Part shown: positions 45,943 to 53,449 of the stretch, in pieces
Numbering within the stretch: position 1 is the first letter of the stretch
How the letters are laid out: each line of letters starts with the position of its first letter
Position numbers and translations under genes: made by a program
Origin: Candidatus Kryptobacter tengchongensis
GTDB lineage: Bacteria > Bacteroidota > Ignavibacteria > Kryptoniales > Kryptoniaceae
Direction: 5' to 3'
DNA length: 64,000 nt
Assembly (NCBI GenBank): GCA_001485605.1
Contig: FAON01000011.1
Location: 124,001-188,000 of the forward strand
Notes under the pieces: generated by a model
The model's database searches: none
Told to the model about the DNA's origin: nothing
The model's input: the letters and a program-made list of their open reading frames with translations, nothing else

Positions 45943-46680
45943 TTGACATCAAATTTAATCCCAAAGAAACTTGAAACTTTTTATCTTAACACGATAGAAA
46001 AAATTCTTGGCTTTGTCCTGCATTTTAATTTGAATCCGAATTTTTTAACAACACTCGCACTTATCATTGGTATTTTTGCCGGATATTTTTTCGCGATAGG
46101 GAAATTTATAATAGCTGGGATTTTAACTCTGTTGAGCGGGATATTTGACACAGTTGATGGGAAAATTGCAAGATTAACAAACAGAGTTACAAAATTTGGA
46201 GCACTTTATGATTCAACGCTTGATAGATATGCAGAGGTGATCGTGTTTTTTGGGATAGGTGTTTACTTGATAAAGTATAATTTTTACATTACATCAGTCG
46301 CTGCCGTTTTCGCTATTGGTGGTTCAATGATGGTAAGCTATATAAGAGCAAGAGCTGAAGGGCTCGGATTTGAGTGCAACATCGGGTTTATGAGAAGAGC
46401 AGAAAGGATTGTTTTGTTAGGTTTTAGTTCGGTTTTCTATTTTTTGCATGATCATTTTGTAAGTTTTTTTGATTATGTTTTTGAAAAGATTAATTTTGAT
46501 CTCCCCGCATATCCGCCTATGCCACTTTCAATCGCAATTTACATAATGGCTGTTCTTACAAATATAACGGCGTTTCAAAGACTCCATTACGTTTGGAAAA
46601 AATCAAAAGAAATAGAAAAACTCGCAACTCAACCTGAAAATGAATTTGCAACACAAAATAATAAAGAGGTGAAAAAATGA
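45943..46680 (+). CDS. CDP-alcohol phosphatidyltransferase, probably phosphatidylinositol phosphate synthase
   Basis: 245 aa, TTG start. The CDP-alcohol signature D(x2)DG(x2)AR(x8)G(x3)D(x3)D is complete: D69, D72, G73, A76, R77, G86, D90, D94. About six TM helices. It moves a phosphatidyl group from CDP-diacylglycerol to an alcohol. The stop overlaps the start of myo-inositol phosphate synthase (ATGA), so the alcohol is probably inositol 1-phosphate, giving phosphatidylinositol phosphate. Serine or glycerol phosphate cannot be excluded without structure. Confidence 0.85.
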   Translation: MTSNLIPKKLETFYLNTIEKILGFVLHFNLNPNFLTTLALIIGIFAGYFFAIGKFIIAGILTLLSGIFDTVDGKIARLTNRVTKFGALYDSTLDRYAEVIVFFGIGVYLIKYNFYITSVAAVFAIGGSMMVSYIRARAEGLGFECNIGFMRRAERIVLLGFSSVFYFLHDHFVSFFDYVFEKINFDLPAYPPMPLSIAIYIMAVLTNITAFQRLHYVWKKSKEIEKLATQPENEFATQNNKEVKK

Positions 46681-47999
46681 TAAGGACAAAATCTGGAGCA
46701 CAAATAAAAGAACCCATTGGGAAAGTTGGCGTGCTTTTACCTGGGCTCGGAGCTGTTGCGACAACTTTTATAGCTGGAACCCTACTTGTCCGCAAGGGTT
46801 TAGCATTACCAATTGGCTCGCTCACACAAATGGGAACAATTAGACTTGGGAAAAGGACTGAAAGAAGATTCCCAAAAATTAAAGATTTTGTCCCACTTGC
46901 GGATTTAAATGATCTTGTCTTCGGTGGATGGGATATTTTTGAGGACAATGCTTATGAATCAGCTCTAAAGGCAGGGGTATTGAGAAAAGAACATCTTGAT
47001 CTTGTCAAAGATGAACTTGAACAAATAAAACCTATGAAAGCAGTATTTGATAAAAAATATGTTAAGAAACTTGACGGTCCCAATGTGAAAAAAGCGAAAG
47101 ACAAATTTGAACTTGCTCAGATGTTAAGAGAGGATATAAAAAATTTCAAAGAGAAAAATAACTGTGATCGCCTTGTCATGATCTGGTGTGGAAGCACGGA
47201 GATTTACATGGAGCCAACCGAAGTTCATCAAACACTCTCTAAATTTGAAGAAGCGATGAAAAGAAATGATGATGCAATCTCGCCAAGCATGATCTACGCC
47301 TATGCGGCGATCGCAGAAGGTGTCCCATATGCAAACGGTGCACCAAATCTATCAGTTGATATCCCTGCTTTAATTGAGTTTGCAAAAGAGATGAATGTTC
47401 CAATCGCTGGAAAAGATTTTAAAACAGGTCAAACCCTTGTTAAAACAGTGATAGCACCAATGCTAAAGGCAAGAATGCTTGGGCTTACGGGGTGGTTTTC
47501 CGTCAATATCCTTGGCAACAGAGACGGCGAAGTCCTTGACGATCCAGACTCATTTAAAACGAAAGAAGTAAGTAAGCTTGGCGTTCTTGAGTATATCTTA
47601 CAGCCAGAGCTTTACCCCGATTTATATGGAAATTACTATCATAAGGTGAGAATTAACTTTTATCCACCGCGTGGGGATGAAAAAGAAGCTTGGGATAACA
47701 TTGATATATTTGGATGGCTTGGCTATCCGATGCAAATTAAAATAAATTTCCTCTGTCGGGATTCAATACTTGCAGCTCCAATTGTGCTTGATCTTGCCCT
47801 TTTCCTTGACCTTGCCCAAAGAAGCGGAATGCATGGAATTCAAGAATGGCTATCTTTTTACTTCAAAAGCCCAATGCATGCCCCAACAATTTACCCAGAA
47901 CATGATTTATTCATACAGTTAATGAAACTCAAAAACCGACTCCGTCACCTGATGGGAGAGGAATTAATCACACACCTTGGACTTGAATATTACGATTAA
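46677..47999 (+). CDS. Inositol-3-phosphate synthase
   Basis: 440 aa. NAD+-dependent myo-inositol phosphate synthase isomerises glucose 6-phosphate to inositol 3-phosphate. The Rossmann fold opens VGVLLPGLGAVATTFIAG, and the family's catalytic region is at SVDIPALIEFAKEMNVPIAGKDFKTGQT. The ATG overlaps the upstream stop and has an AGAGGTG site, so it is translationally coupled to the phosphatidyltransferase. Together they give a short inositol-lipid pathway; no inositol monophosphatase gene is seen. Confidence 0.93.
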   Translation: MIRTKSGAQIKEPIGKVGVLLPGLGAVATTFIAGTLLVRKGLALPIGSLTQMGTIRLGKRTERRFPKIKDFVPLADLNDLVFGGWDIFEDNAYESALKAGVLRKEHLDLVKDELEQIKPMKAVFDKKYVKKLDGPNVKKAKDKFELAQMLREDIKNFKEKNNCDRLVMIWCGSTEIYMEPTEVHQTLSKFEEAMKRNDDAISPSMIYAYAAIAEGVPYANGAPNLSVDIPALIEFAKEMNVPIAGKDFKTGQTLVKTVIAPMLKARMLGLTGWFSVNILGNRDGEVLDDPDSFKTKEVSKLGVLEYILQPELYPDLYGNYYHKVRINFYPPRGDEKEAWDNIDIFGWLGYPMQIKINFLCRDSILAAPIVLDLALFLDLAQRSGMHGIQEWLSFYFKSPMHAPTIYPEHDLFIQLMKLKNRLRHLMGEELITHLGLEYYD

Positions 48000-48023
48000 A
48001 AATTTGGAGTTGACTCATCCTCA

Positions 48024-48051
48024 CCCACTCTCTAAGAATTTAGAGAGTGGG
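48024..48051. terminator. Palindromic hairpin between convergent genes
   Basis: CCCACTCTCTAA (48024-48035), four-base loop, TTAGAGAGTGGG (48040-48051). A perfect 12-bp stem lies 24 bp after the inositol phosphate synthase gene and 17 bp before the convergent small ORF at 48069. It lacks a T tract, and its sequence and ACTCATCCTCACC left flank relate it to the palindromic family at 2407-2973, so it may be both repeat element and terminator. Confidence 0.65.
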
Positions 48052-48068
48052 ATTTATTCTCCACATCC

Positions 48069-48200
48069 TTAGCTTGTGTGTTTATCATTTGCGCCTAATT
48101 CTTTTGAAAATTTTTTATAAAGCATATAAGTTATCACAAAGGAAACCGTGAAGATGCCAAATGGTATAATCAACCCCCATATAATCGTATCACTGTTCAT
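48069..48200 (-). CDS. 43-aa single-TM membrane protein
   Basis: Too short for a standard ORF screen. Translation gives MNSDTIIWGLIIPFG... with one TM helix (about residues 6-27), a positively charged turn (YKKFSKEL) and a polar tail ending DKHTS. The ATG overlaps the stop of the 37-aa gene before it (ATGA), a strong sign of a real coupled cistron. With the two genes upstream it forms a block of small membrane proteins after a sodium/solute symporter, so an accessory-subunit role is plausible but unproven. Confidence 0.6.
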   Translation of the reverse strand: MNSDTIIWGLIIPFGIFTVSFVITYMLYKKFSKELGANDKHTS

Positions 48201-48310
48201 TTTTTGATACCCTTTCTTTTCTTATACGAAATATACGCAAGTATCAAACCAAGAAATGAAACGAAATATGCGATTGTCATCCCTAAAACTACACTTAAAC
48301 TTTTTTCCAT
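48197..48310 (-). CDS. 37-aa single-TM membrane protein
   Basis: The peptide starts MEKSLSVVLGMTIAYF, has one TM helix (about residues 5-27) and a very basic end (SYKKRKGIKK), so the C-terminus probably faces the cytoplasm. Its ATG shares a base with the stop of the 102-aa gene upstream (TGATG) and has a GGAGG site five bases earlier. Its stop overlaps the next gene's start. Both junctions argue for coding. No family is recognised. Confidence 0.62.
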   Translation of the reverse strand: MEKSLSVVLGMTIAYFVSFLGLILAYISYKKRKGIKK

Positions 48311-48618
48311 CACTCCCTCCAACTCACTATCTTTTCAAGATTTTCTATATATTCTCGTTGCTTCTTCTCATATTCGTTTGAAATAGCCTTCAGCTTTGGA
48401 TCTATTATCCAGTGCATAATGCCAGTCAAAATTATCCCAATCAAAAGAAACACAAAGCCCCATATAAAAAGAAATAAACTTAAAGCAACTCCGATCATCA
48501 AGAAAGCATATGCAAATGGCGAGATAACAATAGCAATTATATCCTCACGAGTCCATTTATCCGCTTCTTCAGGAGTCCAATTCCTTCTTATGATGTTAAG
48601 ATTTCTTAGTAAATTCAT
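48310..48618 (-). CDS. 102-aa membrane protein, two TM helices
   Basis: Opens MNLLRNLNIIRRNWTPEEADKW, then two closely spaced TM helices (about 28-50 and 52-72) and a charged helical tail (YEKKQREYIENLEKI). Unknown family. First of three coupled small genes, in the same direction as the symporter at 50263-51831 but separated from it by the HEAT-repeat cassette. The direct repeat at 48621-48693 ends two bases before its start codon and would supply its upstream sequence. Confidence 0.75.
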   Translation of the reverse strand: MNLLRNLNIIRRNWTPEEADKWTREDIIAIVISPFAYAFLMIGVALSLFLFIWGFVFLLIGIILTGIMHWIIDPKLKAISNEYEKKQREYIENLEKIVSWRE

Positions 48619-48620
48619 AT

Positions 48621-48693
48621 AAGTGTTTCATCCTCTATTGTTTATTTTTACTTTTCCGAATGACCTTTTTATGCCATTTGTTGTCCTCGCCAT
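48621..48693. repeat. Direct repeat copy A flanking the HEAT-repeat gene
   Basis: 73 bp that match 50049-50122 with two substitutions in the 56-bp main block (48638-48693), an identical 11-bp end AAGTGTTTCAT, and a 6- versus 7-bp unmatched part between. It lies just after the HEAT gene's stop codon. In copy B the same sequence is the HEAT gene's leader and start codon (ATGAAACACTT on the minus strand). Confidence 0.9.
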
Positions 48694-48697
48694 CCAC

Positions 48698-50059
48698 TTA
48701 TTTTTTTATAAATTTCTTTTTATTTTCTCGCCACCAGCTACTCCATCTGTTATGGTCTATACCAAAATCCTGTCCTGTAATCTTCCCAAGAGCCTCGGCT
48801 ACTGCATAGCGAACACGCCAATTTTCATCCTTCAATGCAGAAATAAGTGGTTCAACTGCACGAGGGTCTTTTATCTTTCCAAGTGCCTTGGCTGCTACTT
48901 CGCGGACACTACTATCTTCATCCTTCAATGCAGAAATAAGTGGTTCAACTGCACGAGGGTCTTTTATCTCTCCAAGTGCCTCGGCTACTGCCCAACGGAC
49001 AAACTCATCTTCATCTTTCAGTGCGAGGATAAGGAATTCAACTGCACAAGGATCTTTTATCTCTCTAAGTGCCCAAGCTGCTGCCCGACGAACAAACTCA
49101 TCTTCATCCTTCAATGCGAAGATAAGGAATTTAACCGCACGAGGATCTTTTATCTCTCTAAGTGCAGAAGCTACTGCCCAATGAACAAACTCATTTTCAT
49201 CCTTCAATGCGAAGATAAGCGGTTCAACTGCACGAGGATCTTTTATCTCTCCAAGTGCCTCGGCTACTGCATAGCGGACATTACTATCTTCATCCTTCAA
49301 TGCGAAGATAAGCGGTTCAACTGCACGAGTGTCTTTTACCTTTCCAAGTGCCCAAGCTGCTGCATAGCGGACACGCCTATCTTCATCCTCCAATGCAGAG
49401 ATAAATTCTGGGACAGCCTTCCTTGCCTCCTCAGTCTCATTCCACCTCGGATTAATCTTCTCAAGTGCCCAAGCCGCTGCCTTGCGAACCTCCTCATCTT
49501 TATCTTTCAATGCAAAGATAAGTGGTCCAACCGCACGAGGATCTTTTATCTCTCCAAGTGCCTTGGCCGCTGCCCAGCGGACAATCTCGTCTTCATCCTT
49601 CAATGCATAAATTATAGGAGATATTCCATGTAAATACCCAACAAATATAAATAGTTCCGGCAAAAAACCTTTTTTAAATACCTCCATAAAAGGTGCATCA
49701 TCGGGAGCTTTAAATGAAGAAAATGAGTTTATACTCTCAAATGGTCCTACGCTGGAGGAAAATTCTTTAGAAAGTGTCTTTTCACCCCCGGAGAAAACTA
49801 TTTTCACTTTTATAGTGGCCTGTGTCCAACGGTACTCACTTCCACCAAAACGAGCGATACTATAATATGCTCCTCCAGGGATACCTTCTGCCTCAATCGT
49901 AAAAGTTGCATTATAATCTCTCGCATCTTCTCCTACTACCTCATAACCAGCATACTCCAGTATCCTTTTTGTATATTCAAAAAACGGAAGACTCACCATC
50001 TCTGCATTCTCATATCTCTGACTTACCACAACGCGAATAATTTCGGTAAAGTGTTTCAT
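48698..50059 (-). CDS. HEAT-repeat (PBS-lyase-like) protein
   Basis: 453 aa. Residues 1-145 form an alpha/beta region without recognised motifs ([18 protein letters not shown]...). The rest is nine HEAT/PBS repeats of about 31 residues with the pattern [29 protein letters not shown]. These make a curved scaffold for protein binding. At DNA level the repeats are almost identical with a 93-nt period, which also leaves a long but meaningless open frame on the plus strand (48623-49633). No signal peptide. The gene is bracketed by direct repeats at 48621-48693 and 50049-50122. Confidence 0.86.
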   Translation of the reverse strand: MKHFTEIIRVVVSQRYENAEMVSLPFFEYTKRILEYAGYEVVGEDARDYNATFTIEAEGIPGGAYYSIARFGGSEYRWTQATIKVKIVFSGGEKTLSKEFSSSVGPFESINSFSSFKAPDDAPFMEVFKKGFLPELFIFVGYLHGISPIIYALKDEDEIVRWAAAKALGEIKDPRAVGPLIFALKDKDEEVRKAAAWALEKINPRWNETEEARKAVPEFISALEDEDRRVRYAAAWALGKVKDTRAVEPLIFALKDEDSNVRYAVAEALGEIKDPRAVEPLIFALKDENEFVHWAVASALREIKDPRAVKFLIFALKDEDEFVRRAAAWALREIKDPCAVEFLILALKDEDEFVRWAVAEALGEIKDPRAVEPLISALKDEDSSVREVAAKALGKIKDPRAVEPLISALKDENWRVRYAVAEALGKITGQDFGIDHNRWSSWWRENKKKFIKK

Positions 50060-50122
50060 ACTACACTTGTTTATTTTTACTTCTCCGAATGACCTTTTTA
50101 TGCCATTTGTTGTCCTCGCTAT
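50049..50122. repeat. Direct repeat copy B (HEAT gene leader)
   Basis: Contains the HEAT gene's first codons and leader on the minus strand. The 56-bp main block is 50067-50122. The distance between the copies, 1,428 bp, is the HEAT gene plus leader, as expected for one unit of a tandem array or an inserted cassette. Bases 50123-50262 hold only a weak CAGTGA/TCACTG inverted repeat (50159-50176). Confidence 0.9.
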
Positions 50123-50262
50123 GAGCCTGGAAATCCTTAAAATCTGTTAAACTGAGGCCAGTGAGTTCTTTCACTGCCATGGGTGTGTCTTCCTTATTCC
50201 TTTAATCTTCAATTTACACATAAAATTTAAAATTTTAAACTGCCTTTTTCTTATGAAGCTCA

Positions 50263-51831
50263 TTATTTTATCAATCCCCTTTTCCTTGCTTCATTTTCAA
50301 CAGGTTTCCACCATCCAATCGGTCTTGTCATAACATAATACTTGACAAGATGTTCCATATCCTCAGGTTTTGTCAGAAGAGTCACGGGAATATAAACAAG
50401 AGCAGTTAAAACCATTAAAATCCAAAATTGCAAATAATCAGGCAATTCGGGGATAATTCCAAATGCGGGCAGAATCCACACAACAAGCCATGAAAATCCA
50501 AGGTTTGCAATCCAAGCTGAAAGATAACCCCAAGAATTAAATCTCCACCATACAACTTGCAGGATGTTTGGAAGCCACATCCCGGCACCCATTATCCACA
50601 GTGCAAAAATCAACCATTTTGTTATTTCCTCCATCATTGAGCCATAAATAAACGAGCCAATTAGAAGAATAAATGTTGAAATTCTCCCAACCCACACAAG
50701 CTCTTTTTGGCTTGCGTTTGGATTTACATAATGATGATAAATATCACGGGTTAGGTAAACTGAACCAAGATTTAAATGCGTTGAAATAGTTGATATATGA
50801 ATTGCCACAATACCTGCGAACAAAAATCCAGCCATGCCAGCTGGGAGATGTTCAAAAGCAATTCTAAACCATGCCATCTCATACTCTTTTGTGTCGGTCA
50901 TATATGGATACATCACAAAAAAAGCAATTATAGCAACAGCCCAAAGGGCATTTCTTGTCAATGTCAACGCAGTGCCCCACCAGATACTATACGAGGCATC
51001 ACGAACCGTTTTTGATGATTGAATTCTTTGAGCTTCAACATACCAATCAATACTTGTTCCCATTCCAAACCCACCTAAAACAGCAATAATTATCATAGTT
51101 ACAAACCACGCAATTGGGAAATCGCCTGAGAAAAGCCCCGTGAAACTAAACGGATTTAATCGCCAAGCTTCACCAATTTCATATAGTTTTTGAACAATCC
51201 CATAAGGACCACCAGCTTCACGAATTCCCCAAAATGAAGCAATAATTATAACAAGAAGTGCAATTATTCCCTGTTGAAAGTCAGCCATCACAACACCCCA
51301 ATATCCTGCTGTCAATACATAAATTGCAGTTATAGCTGAAAATGAAACTAATCCAACCCAGCTTTCCCAACCGAAAAGATAATTACAGAGTTTTCCCATT
51401 GCTATACCAACCCATCCAAGGATAAACATGTTAAGGAATGAACCCCATCCAGCCATCCAACCTCTTAAAAGTTCAGCCCCAAGCCCTGAATATCTCAAAC
51501 TTTGCCATTCCGCCTGTGAGTACGCAACTGATCTTCTGAAAATTCTCGCCGAAACAAATGCAGCAATCGCACACCATGCGGAGAAAAAGGTATACCAAAG
51601 CCCTCTCAAGCCATGTTTATAGATAACACCGCTTACCCACATTGGCGTATCTGTTGCTGTATGCGTAGCATAAACGCTCATTGCAGGAAGCCACCATGGC
51701 AATGCTCTCCCAGCAAGAAAGAAATCCGCCTCAGATCTTTTACCAAGATTATAGAACAAAACCCCCGCCCCAGTCATCAAAATAAGGTAAAGAACAAGCC
51801 AAAAGTAATCCAGAAAGACAAACTTTACCAT
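50263..51831 (-). CDS. Sodium:solute symporter (SSS family)
   Basis: 522 aa with about 13 TM helices of the LeuT-type fold. The start (DYFWLVLYLILMTGAGVLFYNLGKRSEADFFLAGRALPWW) has the family's RSEADFFLAGR motif. It imports a solute with Na+. The substrate is unknown; sugars, amino acids, pantothenate, proline and others are all used by SSS proteins. Its ATG is 19 bases after the HU-SPOR stop. Small membrane proteins downstream (48069-48618) may be partners. Confidence 0.88.
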   Translation of the reverse strand: MVKFVFLDYFWLVLYLILMTGAGVLFYNLGKRSEADFFLAGRALPWWLPAMSVYATHTATDTPMWVSGVIYKHGLRGLWYTFFSAWCAIAAFVSARIFRRSVAYSQAEWQSLRYSGLGAELLRGWMAGWGSFLNMFILGWVGIAMGKLCNYLFGWESWVGLVSFSAITAIYVLTAGYWGVVMADFQQGIIALLVIIIASFWGIREAGGPYGIVQKLYEIGEAWRLNPFSFTGLFSGDFPIAWFVTMIIIAVLGGFGMGTSIDWYVEAQRIQSSKTVRDASYSIWWGTALTLTRNALWAVAIIAFFVMYPYMTDTKEYEMAWFRIAFEHLPAGMAGFLFAGIVAIHISTISTHLNLGSVYLTRDIYHHYVNPNASQKELVWVGRISTFILLIGSFIYGSMMEEITKWLIFALWIMGAGMWLPNILQVVWWRFNSWGYLSAWIANLGFSWLVVWILPAFGIIPELPDYLQFWILMVLTALVYIPVTLLTKPEDMEHLVKYYVMTRPIGWWKPVENEARKRGLIK

Positions 51832-51850
51832 ATATCTTCTGAATTTACTT

Positions 51851-53143
51851 TTACTTGGTTATACTTCTTACAGCCTCACTTACCCAAATCTTTTCAACCC
51901 TTGCATCTTTTTTCAATTTCCTTGCCATTTCATTCGCCTGTTCAATTGAATCAAAAAATCCGACCCGAACACGATACCAATTTCCACCCTTCCATTCAAC
52001 AAACGCCCTCTCAACAAACGCATTATAACCCTTTTTCTTCAAATCACTTGCAAGAGCATCAGCTAACTTTTTATCTTGAAATGAAGCAACCTGAATCACA
52101 TAACTTTTCCCTACCTTTGGAATCGGCTTTGAAATACTTGGCTTCTCGGGCTTTGGAGTTGTAATAACTGGCTGTGGTTTTCTTTCCTCACTTACAGGCG
52201 GAGTTTCCACCCTTGGCTTGACCTCTGGCGTCGTCACAATAACTTCTTCTGGCTGTTTAAATTCAACTTTGCTTGTCTTTTTACCTTCACCCCAAAGATG
52301 AATATAACCATACTGATTCAGGAGAAATATAACCCCGCCAACAAAGATTAAAAACACCACAAAAAGAAAAACCCAAAAACCTGTTCGCTTGTTGTTTTCT
52401 TCCTCATATTCAAACGCCATAGATGGCACCTCCTCTTTTTGTGTATCATCAAAAAATTTTTTGGATGTTTTTTTCTCCGGCTGCTGTCGTGGTTCTTCGG
52501 TTAAATCAAATTCTGGCATTTTTACCTCCTTATTATTAGTTTTTATTTTATCTTCATACATCTCCTCGCCATTTTTAATCATCCTAACATTTTGAAAAAC
52601 ATCAAAAACTGGAACATCAATATCTATATCCTCAAACCTTTCAACCGCTTTAGATTCATCAGGCAAATAAAGGTAATCTTCCCCATCTTTAAGTTTAGAA
52701 ATTTTAAACTCCTCAACAACTGGTTCTTCTTCCACCGCATTAAATTCAATTTTTACATCTTCCTGTTTTTTCCCCGACTCAAAAAATGTGAGATTGAACT
52801 CATCCAAATCTTTCTCTTCAACAACTGCTGATTGAGCCTTGACGACAACTGGTTTCAGATTCTTATACTTTATGTTGACCTTCTCAAGGAAAATTTTTGC
52901 TGGTGAAAAGCTAACAACAATTTTTGATGGGATGACTTTTTCAAATCCTGTCTTTGGGTCAAAAACTCTTCTTGTCTTTCGCGCTTTTTCTTTGAACTCG
53001 CCAAAACCGGAAATTCTAACGCTTTGTCCCGATTTCAGAACTTTTACAAATCTTTGAATAAATTTATCATAAAACAACTTCGCTTCATCATAGGAAATCC
53101 CCGCACGCTTTGACAGAGAATTTAAAAATTCATTTTTATCCAT
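51851..53143 (-). CDS. HU-like DNA-binding domain / transmembrane / SPOR fusion protein
   Basis: 430 aa. Residues 1-90 form a HU/IHF fold (ISGFGEFKEKARKTR and FDPKTGFEK arm). An acidic linker (about 105-250) leads to a single TM helix (256-276, WVFLFVVFLIFVGGVIFLL), then a Pro-rich periplasmic spacer and a SPOR domain (346-424, SYVIQVASFQDKKLADAL ... YRVRVGFFDS). SPOR binds denuded peptidoglycan at the septum. The protein would thus reach from DNA in the cytoplasm to peptidoglycan in the periplasm. It starts nine bases after a stand-alone HU gene. HU-SPOR fusions occur in Bacteroidota, often with CCDC81-like HU; function is untested to my knowledge. Confidence 0.88.
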   Translation of the reverse strand: MDKNEFLNSLSKRAGISYDEAKLFYDKFIQRFVKVLKSGQSVRISGFGEFKEKARKTRRVFDPKTGFEKVIPSKIVVSFSPAKIFLEKVNIKYKNLKPVVVKAQSAVVEEKDLDEFNLTFFESGKKQEDVKIEFNAVEEEPVVEEFKISKLKDGEDYLYLPDESKAVERFEDIDIDVPVFDVFQNVRMIKNGEEMYEDKIKTNNKEVKMPEFDLTEEPRQQPEKKTSKKFFDDTQKEEVPSMAFEYEEENNKRTGFWVFLFVVFLIFVGGVIFLLNQYGYIHLWGEGKKTSKVEFKQPEEVIVTTPEVKPRVETPPVSEERKPQPVITTPKPEKPSISKPIPKVGKSYVIQVASFQDKKLADALASDLKKKGYNAFVERAFVEWKGGNWYRVRVGFFDSIEQANEMARKLKKDARVEKIWVSEAVRSITK

Positions 53144-53151
53144 GAAAAAAC

Positions 53152-53430
53152 CTACCTATTGTTAATTGCGCTAATTATTGATTTACTTGGCTTGAAATAA
53201 GGATACTCTTTGGGTGGCAAAATCAATTCCTCGCCAGTTTTTGGATTGCGCCCCTTTCTGCTTGCCCTATGTTTTACAGTGAAAACCCCGAATCTGAATA
53301 AATTTAACTTTTTCTCCTTTATCAAAATTTCAGATACGAGATTAAAAAACGCATCAAGAACTCTTTCCGTCTTTGCCACGCTCCACTTCATATCTTTCGC
53401 AAGCAACTTTGTAAATTCATCTTTGGTCAT
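53152..53430 (-). CDS. HU/IHF-family DNA-binding protein
   Basis: 92 aa, normal size. N-terminal helices (MTKDEFTKLLAKDMKWS) and the beta-arm core (FRFGVFTVKHRASRKGRNPKTGEE) with the conserved RNPxTGE and a Pro-rich arm that intercalates in DNA. It bends and compacts DNA as a dimer. A perfect GGAGG site precedes the ATG. Directly followed by the HU-SPOR gene, so the two may form heterodimers. Confidence 0.93.
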   Translation of the reverse strand: MTKDEFTKLLAKDMKWSVAKTERVLDAFFNLVSEILIKEKKLNLFRFGVFTVKHRASRKGRNPKTGEELILPPKEYPYFKPSKSIISAINNR

Positions 53431-53449
53431 CTTAAAACCTCCAACTTAT

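Noticed and set aside
48623-49633. 336-codon plus-strand open frame
   Set aside because: It is the antisense of the HEAT-repeat gene; the 93-nt DNA period keeps the frame open and gives repeated Cys/Phe-rich text with no signal or family.
50159-50176. Inverted repeat CAGTGA/TCACTG as a terminator or operator
   Set aside because: Six-base stem, no T tract and no placement relative to a promoter; chance is likely.
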